Source: CAISIP01 sp031367285
GTDB lineage: Bacteria; Pseudomonadota; Gammaproteobacteria; Burkholderiales; Burkholderiaceae_C
DNA length: 64,000 nt
NCBI GenBank assembly: GCA_031367285.1
Contig: JANLPN010000336.1
Span: 3,139 to 67,138, forward strand
Direction of reading: 5' to 3'
The translations under genes were made by a program, and so were the position numbers. Below are positions 50,155-59,545 of the stretch, piece by piece. The notes beneath the pieces are model-generated. The model made no database searches. It was not told where the DNA came from and saw only the letters and a list, made by a program, of their open reading frames with translations. Positions within the stretch are counted from its first letter, which is position 1. Every line of letters starts with the position of its first letter.

Positions 50155-51792
50155 ATGCTTGCCAGTAAAACGTTCCGCTCGCTCTGCGCACAGGCAGGCA
50201 TATCGTTCGATTCCGCGCCACCATTGCGCGCCGCAATCGGCACGTTGCTCAAACATTTCCGGCGAGCCGCTGGCGCGAGCGCCACGGCGTTGTCGCTCGC
50301 CGGCACCCTGGCAATGGGTGTGCCAGGCTCCGCGCTGGCGGCACCGGATGTCACGGCGGCCATTTCGGTCGACGTGTTCTCGACGGACCCGACAAAATTC
50401 TTCGCGGCCAATGACTATCTGCTGATGTCCAATGTGTTTGAGAGCCTGTACGGGCATGACGAGAAAGGCAATCTGATCCCTACGCTGGCAACCGGTGTTG
50501 AAATCAAGGATGACGGTTTGACCTATGAGTTTGCGCTGCGGCCAAACGTCAAATTCCACAATGGGAACGCATTCACCGCGGAGGATGTGCGTTTCAGCTG
50601 GCAAAAGGCGACAGACCCGGTACGTAAATGGTCGCGTGCCCCGGTGCTGGCCGCCAATATCGCCGATGTCGAAATCGTCAATCCGCTCAAGGTCCGGATA
50701 AAGCTCAAGAAGCGCGATGCCGGCATGTTGGAAAACATGGACACCAATCTGTACATGTTGTCGAAGAAACACGTGGAATCGGTGGGTGACGAAGTTTTTG
50801 GCGATAACCCGATGGGTACCGGCCCGTTCAAATTCAAGGAACGCAAGATCAAGGAATACATCATCCTGGAGGGATTCACCGGATATTGGGGTAAGGCGCC
50901 GGCTGTCGGCAAACTCACGCTGAAGTTCGTCACCGATGAATCTACCCGCCTGGCGCAGTTGCAGTCCGGCGAAGTCGACCTTGTCGACAACGTGTCGCCA
51001 TTCCTGGCTGTGCGCATGAAGGGTGTCCAGAACCTCAAGGTCATCCAGGCCCCGACGCTGCGCAATATGTACATCATGATGAACGCCACCGGCAAGAATG
51101 AGCGCATGAAGAACGAGGAAGTTCGGCGTGTCTTCATGACCATGATCGATACCGAAAAGCTCACCAAAAGCGTGTATTTGGGCTTCGCGGCGCCAGCCAA
51201 GCTGAACTGCGGCCCGGGCGGGGTCGGCTGTATGGGCACGCAGGCGCCGCGCATCGACGCCCAGCAGGCAAAAGCCGCGCTGACGAAGGCCGGTTTCGAT
51301 TTTTCCAAGCCGCTCAACTTTGTTGGCATGGCGTCTGGTTTCATTCCCCAGACCCGCGAGCTGGTGGAAGCACTGGCACAGCGCTTTTCCGAAGCCGGTG
51401 TGCAGACCAAGATCACGCTGCTGGAGTACGCCGCCTGGGTCCAGGCCGAACAGACCAAGAGCCCGGATATCGACATGATTTTCTGCATGTTCCCGGACTA
51501 CAGCAAGGAGCCCAGCGGAAGGTTGCAGCGCGGCATGAAAAGCGGCAGCATGTTCTCCTGGTACGAGGACCCGGCGCTCGACGCCATGATCGACAAGATG
51601 AACGACTTCACTGACGTTCCGGCGCGTGAAAAACACATCAGCGGCATCTACCAGCGCATCAACGACAAGGCGGCCGTGATTCCGCTGTGGGCCACCGATA
51701 CGATTTTTGTGGCGCGTAAAAATATCGAATGGGTTCCGACGCCAAACGCGACCTGGCCGGTGTTCAAGAACATCGTCAAAAAAGCCGGCTAG
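50155..51792 (+). CDS. ABC transporter substrate-binding protein, peptide/opine/nickel type (SBP family 5)
   Basis: The ATG at 50155 (AAGGAGA upstream) gives 545 residues. The signal peptide is unusually long, with about 40 residues before a hydrophobic core (TALSLAGTLAMGVPGSALAA). The mature part has the SBP_bac_5 pattern: NDYLLMSNVFESLYGHDEKG, LTYEFALRPNVKFHNG, FTAEDVRFSWQKATDP, NPMGTGPFKF, LQSGEVDLVDNV and RQ-type C-terminus PLWATDTIFVARKNIEW. It delivers substrate to the permease/ATPase genes at 55569-59484. The substrate is unknown. Confidence 0.94.
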   Translation: MLASKTFRSLCAQAGISFDSAPPLRAAIGTLLKHFRRAAGASATALSLAGTLAMGVPGSALAAPDVTAAISVDVFSTDPTKFFAANDYLLMSNVFESLYGHDEKGNLIPTLATGVEIKDDGLTYEFALRPNVKFHNGNAFTAEDVRFSWQKATDPVRKWSRAPVLAANIADVEIVNPLKVRIKLKKRDAGMLENMDTNLYMLSKKHVESVGDEVFGDNPMGTGPFKFKERKIKEYIILEGFTGYWGKAPAVGKLTLKFVTDESTRLAQLQSGEVDLVDNVSPFLAVRMKGVQNLKVIQAPTLRNMYIMMNATGKNERMKNEEVRRVFMTMIDTEKLTKSVYLGFAAPAKLNCGPGGVGCMGTQAPRIDAQQAKAALTKAGFDFSKPLNFVGMASGFIPQTRELVEALAQRFSEAGVQTKITLLEYAAWVQAEQTKSPDIDMIFCMFPDYSKEPSGRLQRGMKSGSMFSWYEDPALDAMIDKMNDFTDVPAREKHISGIYQRINDKAAVIPLWATDTIFVARKNIEWVPTPNATWPVFKNIVKKAG

Positions 51793-51828
51793 TACAGGAT
51801 TCCGTAGGAAGTTTTCGAAAAGGCTGTC

Positions 51829-54800
51829 ATGACCGAGCTTCTTGATCCTCTTGTGCGTCCGGTGCAGTTGGCGGATCGCTACGAGTTGCGCGACGGCGAG
51901 GTGTTTCTGACCGGGCTGCAGGCTCTGGTGCGCATTCCGGTGGAACAGAACCGCACGGACAAGCGCAACGGCCTGCGCACCGCCACTTTCATCTCCGGCT
52001 ACCCGGGCTCCCCGCTGGGCACGCTGGACTTGGAATTTGCGCGTCAGAAGAAGCTGCTGGATGCGCATGATGTGACGTTCATGCCTGGCCTCAACGAAGA
52101 GTTGGCTGCCACGGCGGTGCAGGGTTCGCAGCTGGCGGCCAATTTCAGCGAACTCACGCATGACGGCATTGTCGGCATCTGGTACGGCAAGACGCCGGGC
52201 CTGGACCGCGCGACCGACGTCCTGCGCCACGCCTGCTGTTGTGGCGCGTCGCCCAAGGGCGGGGCGTTGGTGTTGGTGGGCGACGACGTGATCGCGAAGT
52301 CGTCGGCCATACCCAGCAGTTCTGAAATGGCCATGGCCGAAAAAGGCATGACGGTGCTCTCCCCGTGTGACCCGCAGGAGATCGTCGACCTGGGCTTGCA
52401 CGGCATCGCGATGTCGCGCTTCTCCGGCCTGTGGAGCGGCATCAAGCTGTCGACCAACCTCATGGATGGCGGCGGCACCGTGGCGGTCCGCAAGGAGCAG
52501 GTGCGGCCAGTCATACCGGACAACAGCTACGAGGGCAAGCCCTACGAACACGTGCCCTCGGCAAACTTCATGAACAAAGTGAAGTCGGCTGAAATCGAAC
52601 GCACCTGGGTTACCGTGCGTCCTGAACTGGCGCGGCGTTATGCGCGCGCCAACGGCCTGAACCGGATCGAGGGCGACCCGGCCGCGAAGATCGGCTTCGT
52701 TGTCGCAGGTATGCCCTATCTCGATCTGCACCAGGCGCTGGCAACGCTGGGCATAGCTGCAAAAGCCTTGCCGTCGTCCGGTATCCGTATTCTCAAACTA
52801 GGGATGGTGTCTCCGCTGGAGCCCCATGTGGTGCGCGAGTTCGCCGAAGGCCTCAGCGAGATCGTGGTGGTCGAGGAAAAACGCGCTTTCATCGAGCTGG
52901 CGGTCAAGGATCTGTTCTACGGTGTGCCCGGCGCGCCCGCTGTTTTCGGCAAACAGGGTCCGGACGGCGCCGAATTGCTGCGCCCCAACTCCGATCTGCC
53001 GCCCAGCGTCATCGCGGCGGCGATTGCGCCACGTATCCTGGCTCACGTCGAGTGTCTGTCGGTCCGCGCCTGGGTCGAAGGGCGGCGCGCGCCGGCGCGC
53101 TCCATGATCGCCATCCAGCCGATCATGAACCGCACCCCCTACTTCTGCTCGGGCTGTCCGCACAACCGCTCGACTGTCGTACCCGAAGGCTCGCTGGTGG
53201 GCGTGGGCATCGGCTGCTCGGCGCTGGCCGTCGCACGTCCCGAGGAAAAGGTCGGCGCCAACATCGGCCTGTGCCAGATGGGCGGCGAAGGCCAGTTGTG
53301 GGCCGGCATGGAGCGTTACGTCAAGCACAAGCATTTCGTGCAGAACCTCGGCGACGGCACCTACCACCACTCTGGCAGTCTGGCGATCCGCGCCAGCATC
53401 GCCGCCAATTCCAACATCACCTACAAGTTGCTCGTGAACGGTTCGATCGCAATGACCGGCGGGCAGGACATCGTCGGTGGCAAGGGTGTTCCACGGCTTA
53501 TCTCGGAACTGACCGCCGAAGGCGTGCGAAAGATCATTGTCACGACCAACGACCTGGCGCGCTACAAGGGCGTGCGGTTGCCGCATGGCGTCGAACTGCG
53601 TCACCGCGACCGGCTGGACGAGACGCAGCGGGAACTCGCGAAGATCAAGGGCGTCACGGTGCTGATCCACGACCAGCCCTGTGCCACCGAACTGCGCCGC
53701 AAGCGCAAGCGCAAGCTGGTGGTCGCACCGAACCAGCGCATGTTCATCAACGAGCGCGTGTGCGAAGGCTGTGGCGACTGCGGCGAGAAGTCCAACTGTC
53801 TGTCAGTGCAGCCGGTCCCTACCGAGTTCGGACGCAAGACCCGCATCCACCAGGCCTCGTGCAACAAGGACTATTCCTGCCTGCTGGGGGACTGCCCGTC
53901 GTTCGTCGTCGTGACCCCGGGGACCCGGCAGGCCGGTGGCCCGGCGGGCGCCCAGCTCGGCGCGGACAGTCTTCCCCAACCCGTGCGCAAGGTAAATTTC
54001 GACGACTTCAACATGCGCATCACGGGCATCGGCGGCACGGGTGTGGTAACCACCGCGCAGGTCATCTCCACCGCCGCCACGATGGCCGGCCTGCACGTCC
54101 GGAGCTTCGACCAGCTGGGCATGGCGCAAAAGGGTGGCGCCGTTGTTTCCGACATAAAATTTTCGCCCAGGCCGTTTGTCGGCGCGAACAAGGTCGAACC
54201 GGGCGAGTGCGACCTGTACCTCGGTTGTGACCTGCTGGTAGCGGCCAACGACGTCAACCTCTCAGCGGCGTCGCCGACGCGCACCATCGCGATCGTGTCG
54301 ACGGCCAAGGTGCCGACCGGGTCGATGGTGACCAATGTCGCCTTGTTCTATCCCGATGTTGATGCAACGCTGGCCCGCATCAAGGCCACGAGCCGCCCCA
54401 CCGACAGCGCTTTTACGGATGCCCGCGACACGGTGCTTGCGCTGCTGGGTGACGACCAGTACGCCAATATTTTCCTGGTCGGCATGGCGACACAGGCCGG
54501 CGCGCTGCCGATCGCCCCGGCCCTGATCGAGAAGGCGATAGAACTCAACGGCGTGTCCGTGGATCGCAATCTGCAGGCCTTTCGCCGAGGACGCCAGCGT
54601 ATTGCCGATCCGGCGGCCCTTGCATCGGCGCTTCCTGGCCCCATCGCGGACAAGCCGGCGCCGACAGCGCAGGCCAGGCGTATCAGCGACATGGTGCGCT
54701 GCGGAGCCGATCAAACGCTGGCCGACATCGTGCGGCAACGGGTGGGTGAACTCATCGCCTACCAGAATGCCGGTTACGCCCAGCGTTACGCGGAACAGGT

Positions 54801-55362
54801 CGAGCAGTGCCGCGACCGGGAGGCGAAGGCGCTCGGGTCCTCCGGCAATATCACCCGTGCCGCGGCCCGGAACCTCTACAAATTAATGGCCTACAAGGAC
54901 GAGTATGAAGTCGCCAGGCTGTCCATCGACCCGGCATTCGAGCAGACGCTCCAAAAAGAGTTCGGCGAAGGTAGCCGCTACACGTTCAAGCTTCACCCCC
55001 CGATCCTGATCGCGCTGGGCTTGAAGAGCAAGATCAGCGTGGGTACATGGTTCAAGCCGGTATTCAGCGTCCTGGTGGCGATGCGCGGCGTTCGGGGTAC
55101 CTGGCTCGATCCCTTCGGCCGTGACAAGGTGCGCGTCATTGAGCGTGCGCTGATCGGCGAGTACACGCAGGCGCTGGCCAGCGCAACCGGCGCGCTCACG
55201 GCGGCCAACGCCGCTGCGGTCGCCAGGCTGGCGGAACTGCCCGATCTGGTGCGGGGTTACGGCGATGTCAAGCTGGCCAATGTGGCGAAGTTCCGCGGCC
55301 AACTCGCGGCCCTTTTGTCCGGCCTGGCCAGTGATGGCATACAGACTGGGGCCCGGCCATGA
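51829..55362 (+). CDS. Indolepyruvate ferredoxin oxidoreductase family protein (fused alpha/beta subunits)
   Basis: The 1177-residue protein fuses the TPP-dependent subunits of 2-oxo-acid:ferredoxin oxidoreductases. N-terminal ATFISGYPGSPLGTLDLEF and PGLNEELAATAVQGSQL form the first domain; PYFCSGCPHNRST starts near C440; the TPP region holds GIGCSALAVARPE and GGEGQLWAGM. Cys clusters CEGCGDCGEKSNC (from C645) and CNKDYSCLLGDC bind Fe-S. The gamma domain (ITGIGGTGVVTTAQVISTAA) and a C-terminal DUF6537-like region (YKDEYEVARLSIDPAFEQTL) follow. It decarboxylates aryl- or branched 2-oxo acids to acyl-CoA. The gene is inserted between the binding-protein and permease genes. Confidence 0.94.
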   Translation: MTELLDPLVRPVQLADRYELRDGEVFLTGLQALVRIPVEQNRTDKRNGLRTATFISGYPGSPLGTLDLEFARQKKLLDAHDVTFMPGLNEELAATAVQGSQLAANFSELTHDGIVGIWYGKTPGLDRATDVLRHACCCGASPKGGALVLVGDDVIAKSSAIPSSSEMAMAEKGMTVLSPCDPQEIVDLGLHGIAMSRFSGLWSGIKLSTNLMDGGGTVAVRKEQVRPVIPDNSYEGKPYEHVPSANFMNKVKSAEIERTWVTVRPELARRYARANGLNRIEGDPAAKIGFVVAGMPYLDLHQALATLGIAAKALPSSGIRILKLGMVSPLEPHVVREFAEGLSEIVVVEEKRAFIELAVKDLFYGVPGAPAVFGKQGPDGAELLRPNSDLPPSVIAAAIAPRILAHVECLSVRAWVEGRRAPARSMIAIQPIMNRTPYFCSGCPHNRSTVVPEGSLVGVGIGCSALAVARPEEKVGANIGLCQMGGEGQLWAGMERYVKHKHFVQNLGDGTYHHSGSLAIRASIAANSNITYKLLVNGSIAMTGGQDIVGGKGVPRLISELTAEGVRKIIVTTNDLARYKGVRLPHGVELRHRDRLDETQRELAKIKGVTVLIHDQPCATELRRKRKRKLVVAPNQRMFINERVCEGCGDCGEKSNCLSVQPVPTEFGRKTRIHQASCNKDYSCLLGDCPSFVVVTPGTRQAGGPAGAQLGADSLPQPVRKVNFDDFNMRITGIGGTGVVTTAQVISTAATMAGLHVRSFDQLGMAQKGGAVVSDIKFSPRPFVGANKVEPGECDLYLGCDLLVAANDVNLSAASPTRTIAIVSTAKVPTGSMVTNVALFYPDVDATLARIKATSRPTDSAFTDARDTVLALLGDDQYANIFLVGMATQAGALPIAPALIEKAIELNGVSVDRNLQAFRRGRQRIADPAALASALPGPIADKPAPTAQARRISDMVRCGADQTLADIVRQRVGELIAYQNAGYAQRYAEQVEQCRDREAKALGSSGNITRAAARNLYKLMAYKDEYEVARLSIDPAFEQTLQKEFGEGSRYTFKLHPPILIALGLKSKISVGTWFKPVFSVLVAMRGVRGTWLDPFGRDKVRVIERALIGEYTQALASATGALTAANAAAVARLAELPDLVRGYGDVKLANVAKFRGQLAALLSGLASDGIQTGARP

Positions 55363-55414
55363 TGGCGCACCAGGCGGCGGCCGGGTAATGGGTAGCGGGT
55401 AACGGGTAACCAGG

Positions 55415-55571
55415 ATGAAATCCCCACGCTCACTGCGTTCGCTGTACGTGCCGCAGCCAGAGGCAGCGGCTCTTCGGCCCGTCCAAGCCAGCGCAGGCTG
55501 TCTTGGAGTCGCGGGCCTCAGCCCCGTGGGGGTGCTCAGTACCTTCGCAACGGCCGGGCGGTACTGACATG
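55415..55571 (+). repeat. Type-C intergenic repeat ending on a start codon, copy 2
   Basis: The element starts ATGAAATCCCCACGCTCAC and ends on the permease ATG at 55569-55571. Its last 38 bases match 13265-13302 with three changes; it is longer in the middle than copy 1. A short tandem of GGGTAACGGGTAAC-like units lies just upstream at 55383-55411. Confidence 0.8.
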
Positions 55572-56483
55572 CCGATATTCATACTGCGCCGCGCCGGGGA
55601 AGTGTTCGCCACGCTGCTGGTGTTGACGATTGTGATATTCGCGCTTGCGCGCCTGGCCGGTGACCCGGTTCCCCTGGTGCTGGGAACCGAGGCGACGACG
55701 GCGGACATTCAGTTTTACCGGCATCAATACGGCCTGGACAAGCCGCTGGTGCTGCAATACTTTACCTTTCTGGGCAATATCTCGCACGGTGATTTTGGTG
55801 TTTCGTTCAGGTACCGGGTACCGGCGATCACGCTCATCATGCCGGCCCTGTGGGCCACCTTCAAGCTGGTCAGCGTGGCTATGCTGCTGGCGGTGTGTAT
55901 CGGCGTTCCGCTTGGCGTGCTGGGATCGGTTAACCCGCGCGGGCTGCTGTCCCGGTTCGTGGGCTGGTACGCGGCCGCGGGCGAGTCCATTCCGAGTTTC
56001 TGGTTTGCCCTGGTCCTGATGCTGGTCTTCGCGGTGACCCTGGGCGTGCTGCCATCTTCCGGTCACGGCACCTGGCAGCACTACGTCATGCCGGTGTGCA
56101 CACTGGCGCTGTTCTCGTCGGCCTCGCTGGCGGCGTTGACGCGCGCCAATATGGTCAGCGCACTGCAAAGCGATTTCGTGAAGATGGAGCGCAATCTGGG
56201 CATGCCGGAAGCGCAGATCATCTTCAAACACGCCTTGCGCAACGCATCGTTGCCGATCATCACGTTTCTGGGCCTTCAGTTTGGCGTCTTGTTGGGGGGC
56301 GCAGTCGTCACCGAGCGGGTGTTTGCCTGGCCCGGCATCGGCCAGGTGCTGGTGGAAGCCATCTTCACGCGCGACTACCCGATCATTCAGGCTGGGGTAC
56401 TGGTAACCGCGTTCTGCTTCATGCTGGTCAACTTGCTGGTGGACATTCTCGCCGGCGAGCTGGATCCCAGGGTACGCCAATGA
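55569..56483 (+). CDS. ABC transporter permease, DppB type
   Basis: The ATG at 55569 gives 304 residues with six transmembrane helices. The start MPIFILRRAGEVFATLLVLT and the loop GLDKPLVLQYFTFLGNISHG are typical of DppB/OppB. The EAA loop is ALRNASLPIITFLGLQFGVL. It pairs with the DppC-type permease 58 bases downstream. Its start codon comes from the type-C repeat. Confidence 0.95.
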   Translation: MPIFILRRAGEVFATLLVLTIVIFALARLAGDPVPLVLGTEATTADIQFYRHQYGLDKPLVLQYFTFLGNISHGDFGVSFRYRVPAITLIMPALWATFKLVSVAMLLAVCIGVPLGVLGSVNPRGLLSRFVGWYAAAGESIPSFWFALVLMLVFAVTLGVLPSSGHGTWQHYVMPVCTLALFSSASLAALTRANMVSALQSDFVKMERNLGMPEAQIIFKHALRNASLPIITFLGLQFGVLLGGAVVTERVFAWPGIGQVLVEAIFTRDYPIIQAGVLVTAFCFMLVNLLVDILAGELDPRVRQ

Positions 56484-56499
56484 CCGCGCCGTGCCGCCC

Positions 56500-56544
56500 C
56501 AGACTAGCTCGCACCGCGGCCCGTAGGGCGGAGGTTACTCTATG
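56500..56544 (+). repeat. Type-B junction repeat, partial copy
   Basis: The stretch with GCACCGCGGCCCGTAGGGCG followed by GAGGTTACTCTATGAAC matches the 3' half of the repeat at 24149-24213. Its GGAGG is the ribosome binding site of the DppC-type gene at 56542. Confidence 0.65.
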
Positions 56545-57435
56545 AACATTCAAGTCGCGGCTTCAGTCCCGAACCAGTCGGCACGTTCAGGCTGGATTTC
56601 CCGGCTGACGGGCAAGGGGGGGCCACCCCTATTGGCGTCGCTGATGTGCGCACTGCTCTTGATTGCCGCCATCTTCGGTACCGCCATCACGCCGTACTCG
56701 GAAACCACGATCGACTTCGACGCAGTCATGATGCCGCCGGCGTGGCAGGACGAAGGCTCGAGCCGCCATCCATTGGGTACCGACCAACTCGGGCGCGACA
56801 TCCTGAGCCGGTTGGTTGCGGGTGCCCAGGTGTCCATGATGGTGGCCGTCGCCGCCGTGGTGGTGGGGGGGATTCTCGGTACTTTTATCGGGCTCATCGC
56901 GGGGTATTTCGGCGGTGTGATCGGATCAGTACTGTCACGGCTTACCGAAGCTTTCCTGGCGCTGCCCTTCATTTTGATGGCACTCGCACTGGTGGCGGCG
57001 CTTGGCCCCGGGCTGCAGAACATCATCATCGTGATGATCATCACCAACTGGGCGCGTTACGCCCGGCTGGTGCGCAGCGAAGTGCTTGGCATCAAGGAGC
57101 GGGACTTCGTGTTGCTGGCGCGTATTGCCGGGGTGTCCCGGGTCATGATCGCCTTGCGCCATGTGTTGCCGAATGCCGTCAACTCGGTGGCAATTCTCGC
57201 GATTCTCGACGTCGGACGGGCCATGATCCTGGAGTCGGCATTGTCGTTTCTGGGGCTGGGCGTGCAGCCGCCGAGTGTTTCCTGGGGCGTGATGCTGGCC
57301 GACGCCAAATCCTTCATGGGATTTGCCTGGTGGTTAGCGCTGTTTCCGGGGGTCGCCATCTTTCTCTCGGTTTTGAGTTTCAGCGCGTTGGGTGACTGGT
57401 TGCACACCAAGTTCGACCCACGTACCGGTTTGTAG
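56542..57435 (+). CDS. ABC transporter permease, DppC type
   Basis: The 297-residue protein has an N-terminal helix (LMCALLLIAAIFGTAITPYS), HPLGTDQLGRDILSRLVAGA (diagnostic of DppC/OppC) and five further helices. The EAA loop is ALRHVLPNAVNSVAILAILD, followed by ALSFLGLGVQPPSVSWGVML. It forms the channel with the DppB-type subunit. The start is at 56542 after GGAGG. Confidence 0.96.
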   Translation: MNIQVAASVPNQSARSGWISRLTGKGGPPLLASLMCALLLIAAIFGTAITPYSETTIDFDAVMMPPAWQDEGSSRHPLGTDQLGRDILSRLVAGAQVSMMVAVAAVVVGGILGTFIGLIAGYFGGVIGSVLSRLTEAFLALPFILMALALVAALGPGLQNIIIVMIITNWARYARLVRSEVLGIKERDFVLLARIAGVSRVMIALRHVLPNAVNSVAILAILDVGRAMILESALSFLGLGVQPPSVSWGVMLADAKSFMGFAWWLALFPGVAIFLSVLSFSALGDWLHTKFDPRTGL

Positions 57436-57446
57436 GGAAATTGTCC

Positions 57447-58469
57447 GTGTCTCTGTTGTCTGTCAGCGACCTGAGTGTTCAATTCGGACCCAAGGATCAC
57501 CCGATCGCCGCGGTGGCGAATGCCAGTTTCAATGTAGAACCTGGCCAGATCATCGGTGTGGTGGGCGAATCCGGCAGCGGAAAATCGACCATGTGCACGG
57601 CCGTGATGCGCTCCCTGCCGGTGAGCGCGCGGGTCAGCGGTGATATCCGGTTCGATGGTCAGGCGTTGTTTTCCCTTACGCCGGCGCAGATGCGGGAGAT
57701 CCGCGGCCGGGACATATCAATGATCTTGCAGAACCCAATGACCTCGCTCGATCCGTTGTTCACGATCGGCAGCCAGGCGCGTGAAGTGCTGAAGCTGCAT
57801 GGCGCGATTCCGAATGCAACCGAACAGGATGCGGTGGACCTGCTGCGCAAGGTGCGCATCACGGCCCCCGAAATGCGGGTGCGGCAGTACCCCCACCAGA
57901 TGAGCGGAGGCATGAAGCAACGCATTCTTACGGCGTTTGCCACTGCTTCATCGCCCAAGCTGCTGGTCGCGGATGAGCCGACCACGGCGCTGGACGCCAC
58001 GGTCCAGGAGGAAATCCTGTCTTTGTTCTGGGAACTGCGCAACACGTCGAACATGGCGATCATCATCGTGACGCACGACTTAAGCGTGGTGCGCCGGATC
58101 AGCGACCGCACCCTGGTGATGTACGCGGGGCGCATTGTCGAGTCAGGCCCGACAACCGAAGTTTTCGATAGCCCGCGACATCCGTACACGCAAGGGTTGA
58201 TTGGCTCGATACCCCGGGTGGTAAACGGCCGCGTGGAACTGAACTCGATTCCGGGGCAAGTTCCGCGCCTTGATCAGCTCGGCAGCGGCTGTTCCTTTGC
58301 CGAACGCTGCGATCGGGCAACCCAGGAGTGCACGCGCCAGCCGGCATCGCGTGCCGTCGGCGAGGATCATCATGTGTTGTGCTGGCATCCTGTCGGAATG
58401 CCGGGCATACCTCTGCAAAGCGGCTATGGCGCAAACGCATCGTCATTGCCCCTAAACCCAGTTCAATAA
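57447..58469 (+). CDS. ABC transporter ATP-binding protein, DppD type
   Basis: The GTG at 57447 is preferred over the TTG at 57441 because AGGGA at 57434-57438 has proper spacing to it; 340 residues result. Walker A is GESGSGKST, the Q loop MILQNPMTSLDPL, signature MSGGMKQRI, Walker B LLVADEPTTALDA, and the C-terminal oligopeptide extension has CSFAERCDRATQEC, the Cys motif of Dpp/Opp ATPases. It pairs with the DppF-type ATPase starting four bases after its stop. Confidence 0.95.
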   Translation: MSLLSVSDLSVQFGPKDHPIAAVANASFNVEPGQIIGVVGESGSGKSTMCTAVMRSLPVSARVSGDIRFDGQALFSLTPAQMREIRGRDISMILQNPMTSLDPLFTIGSQAREVLKLHGAIPNATEQDAVDLLRKVRITAPEMRVRQYPHQMSGGMKQRILTAFATASSPKLLVADEPTTALDATVQEEILSLFWELRNTSNMAIIIVTHDLSVVRRISDRTLVMYAGRIVESGPTTEVFDSPRHPYTQGLIGSIPRVVNGRVELNSIPGQVPRLDQLGSGCSFAERCDRATQECTRQPASRAVGEDHHVLCWHPVGMPGIPLQSGYGANASSLPLNPVQ

Positions 58470-58473
58470 GTCC

Positions 58474-59484
58474 ATGCCGGTACAAGCCAAACCCTCCAGT
58501 GCGGTAGCCCCCGTCGCCGAGCACCTGATCGAGGCCAGGGGCCTGCAGAAGCGTTATCGCCTGAGCCGGCGGCAGCTTTTCGGGCCTGTGCCTTCCGTGC
58601 TCGCCGTGGACGACGTTTCGTTCATGGTGAAGAGGGGAACTACGTTCGGTCTCGTCGGTGAATCCGGAAGCGGCAAGACCACGGTGGCCAAGATCCTGCT
58701 CAAGCTGGAAAAGCCGACCAAGGGCAACATGATCGTCGACGGAAAGGATATCTTTCAACAAGATGCCAGTACCGAGCGCGCTTACCACGGCACGGTCCAG
58801 ACCGTTCTGCAGGATCCCTACGGTGCGCTGAGCCCGCGGCTCAGGATTTCGCGCATCATCGCCGAGCCCCAGGTGACGCAAAGCGGTATGTCCTGGAAAG
58901 CCGCGGAAGACCATGCAGGTGCGCTGCTCGAACTGGTCGGCCTGCGGCGTGACGCCCTGCGCAAATACCCCCACGAGTTCAGTGGTGGACAAAGACAACG
59001 CATCGCGATCGCCCGCGCGCTGTCGGTCGAACCCCGCATCATCGTTCTCGACGAATCGGTCTCGGCGTTGGATGTCTCGGTGCGCGCGCAGATTCTGAAG
59101 CTGCTGGAAGATGTACAGCAAAAACTCGGCGTTACCTACTTGTTCATTGGGCACGATCAGGCGGTTGTCCGCTACATGTCGACCGATGTGGGCGTGATGT
59201 ATCTGGGTCAGCTAGTGGAAATCGGCACGGCTGCGCAGGTATTCGGCCGTCCGGTGCACCCGTATACACACCAACTGGTGGCGGCCGGGTCGGCCGAAAC
59301 CCGAATTGGTGCCCTGGTTGCGGCGGGCGATTTGCCGAGCCCCTTGAATCCGCCTTCGGGCTGCCGCTTCCATACAAGGTGCCCGCACGCGACTGCCATT
59401 TGCTCCGAGCAGCAGCCGGTGTTGCGCGAGATGCAGTCGGGGCACCTTGGGCGATGTCATCACATGGAGCGCATCAACGCATAG
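58474..59484 (+). CDS. ABC transporter ATP-binding protein, DppF type
   Basis: The 336-residue protein begins after four spacer bases. Walker A is GESGSGKTT, signature FSGGQRQRIAIARAL and Walker B IIVLDESVSALDV, with Ser where most have Pro. The C-terminal extension has CRFHTRCPHATAIC. It completes a five-gene importer with the genes at 50155, 55569, 56542 and 57447. Confidence 0.95.
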   Translation: MPVQAKPSSAVAPVAEHLIEARGLQKRYRLSRRQLFGPVPSVLAVDDVSFMVKRGTTFGLVGESGSGKTTVAKILLKLEKPTKGNMIVDGKDIFQQDASTERAYHGTVQTVLQDPYGALSPRLRISRIIAEPQVTQSGMSWKAAEDHAGALLELVGLRRDALRKYPHEFSGGQRQRIAIARALSVEPRIIVLDESVSALDVSVRAQILKLLEDVQQKLGVTYLFIGHDQAVVRYMSTDVGVMYLGQLVEIGTAAQVFGRPVHPYTHQLVAAGSAETRIGALVAAGDLPSPLNPPSGCRFHTRCPHATAICSEQQPVLREMQSGHLGRCHHMERINA

Positions 59485-59545
59485 TCAAAACGGCGCACGC
59501 GGGCTCCGATGCCGTGTTGGCGCAAACCACAGCCGGGAGAAGCAA

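Noticed and set aside
50152..52731. 859-codon minus-strand frame across the binding protein and oxidoreductase
   Set aside because: It spans two well-supported plus-strand genes and their gap, has no recognisable domain and a shadow-like composition.
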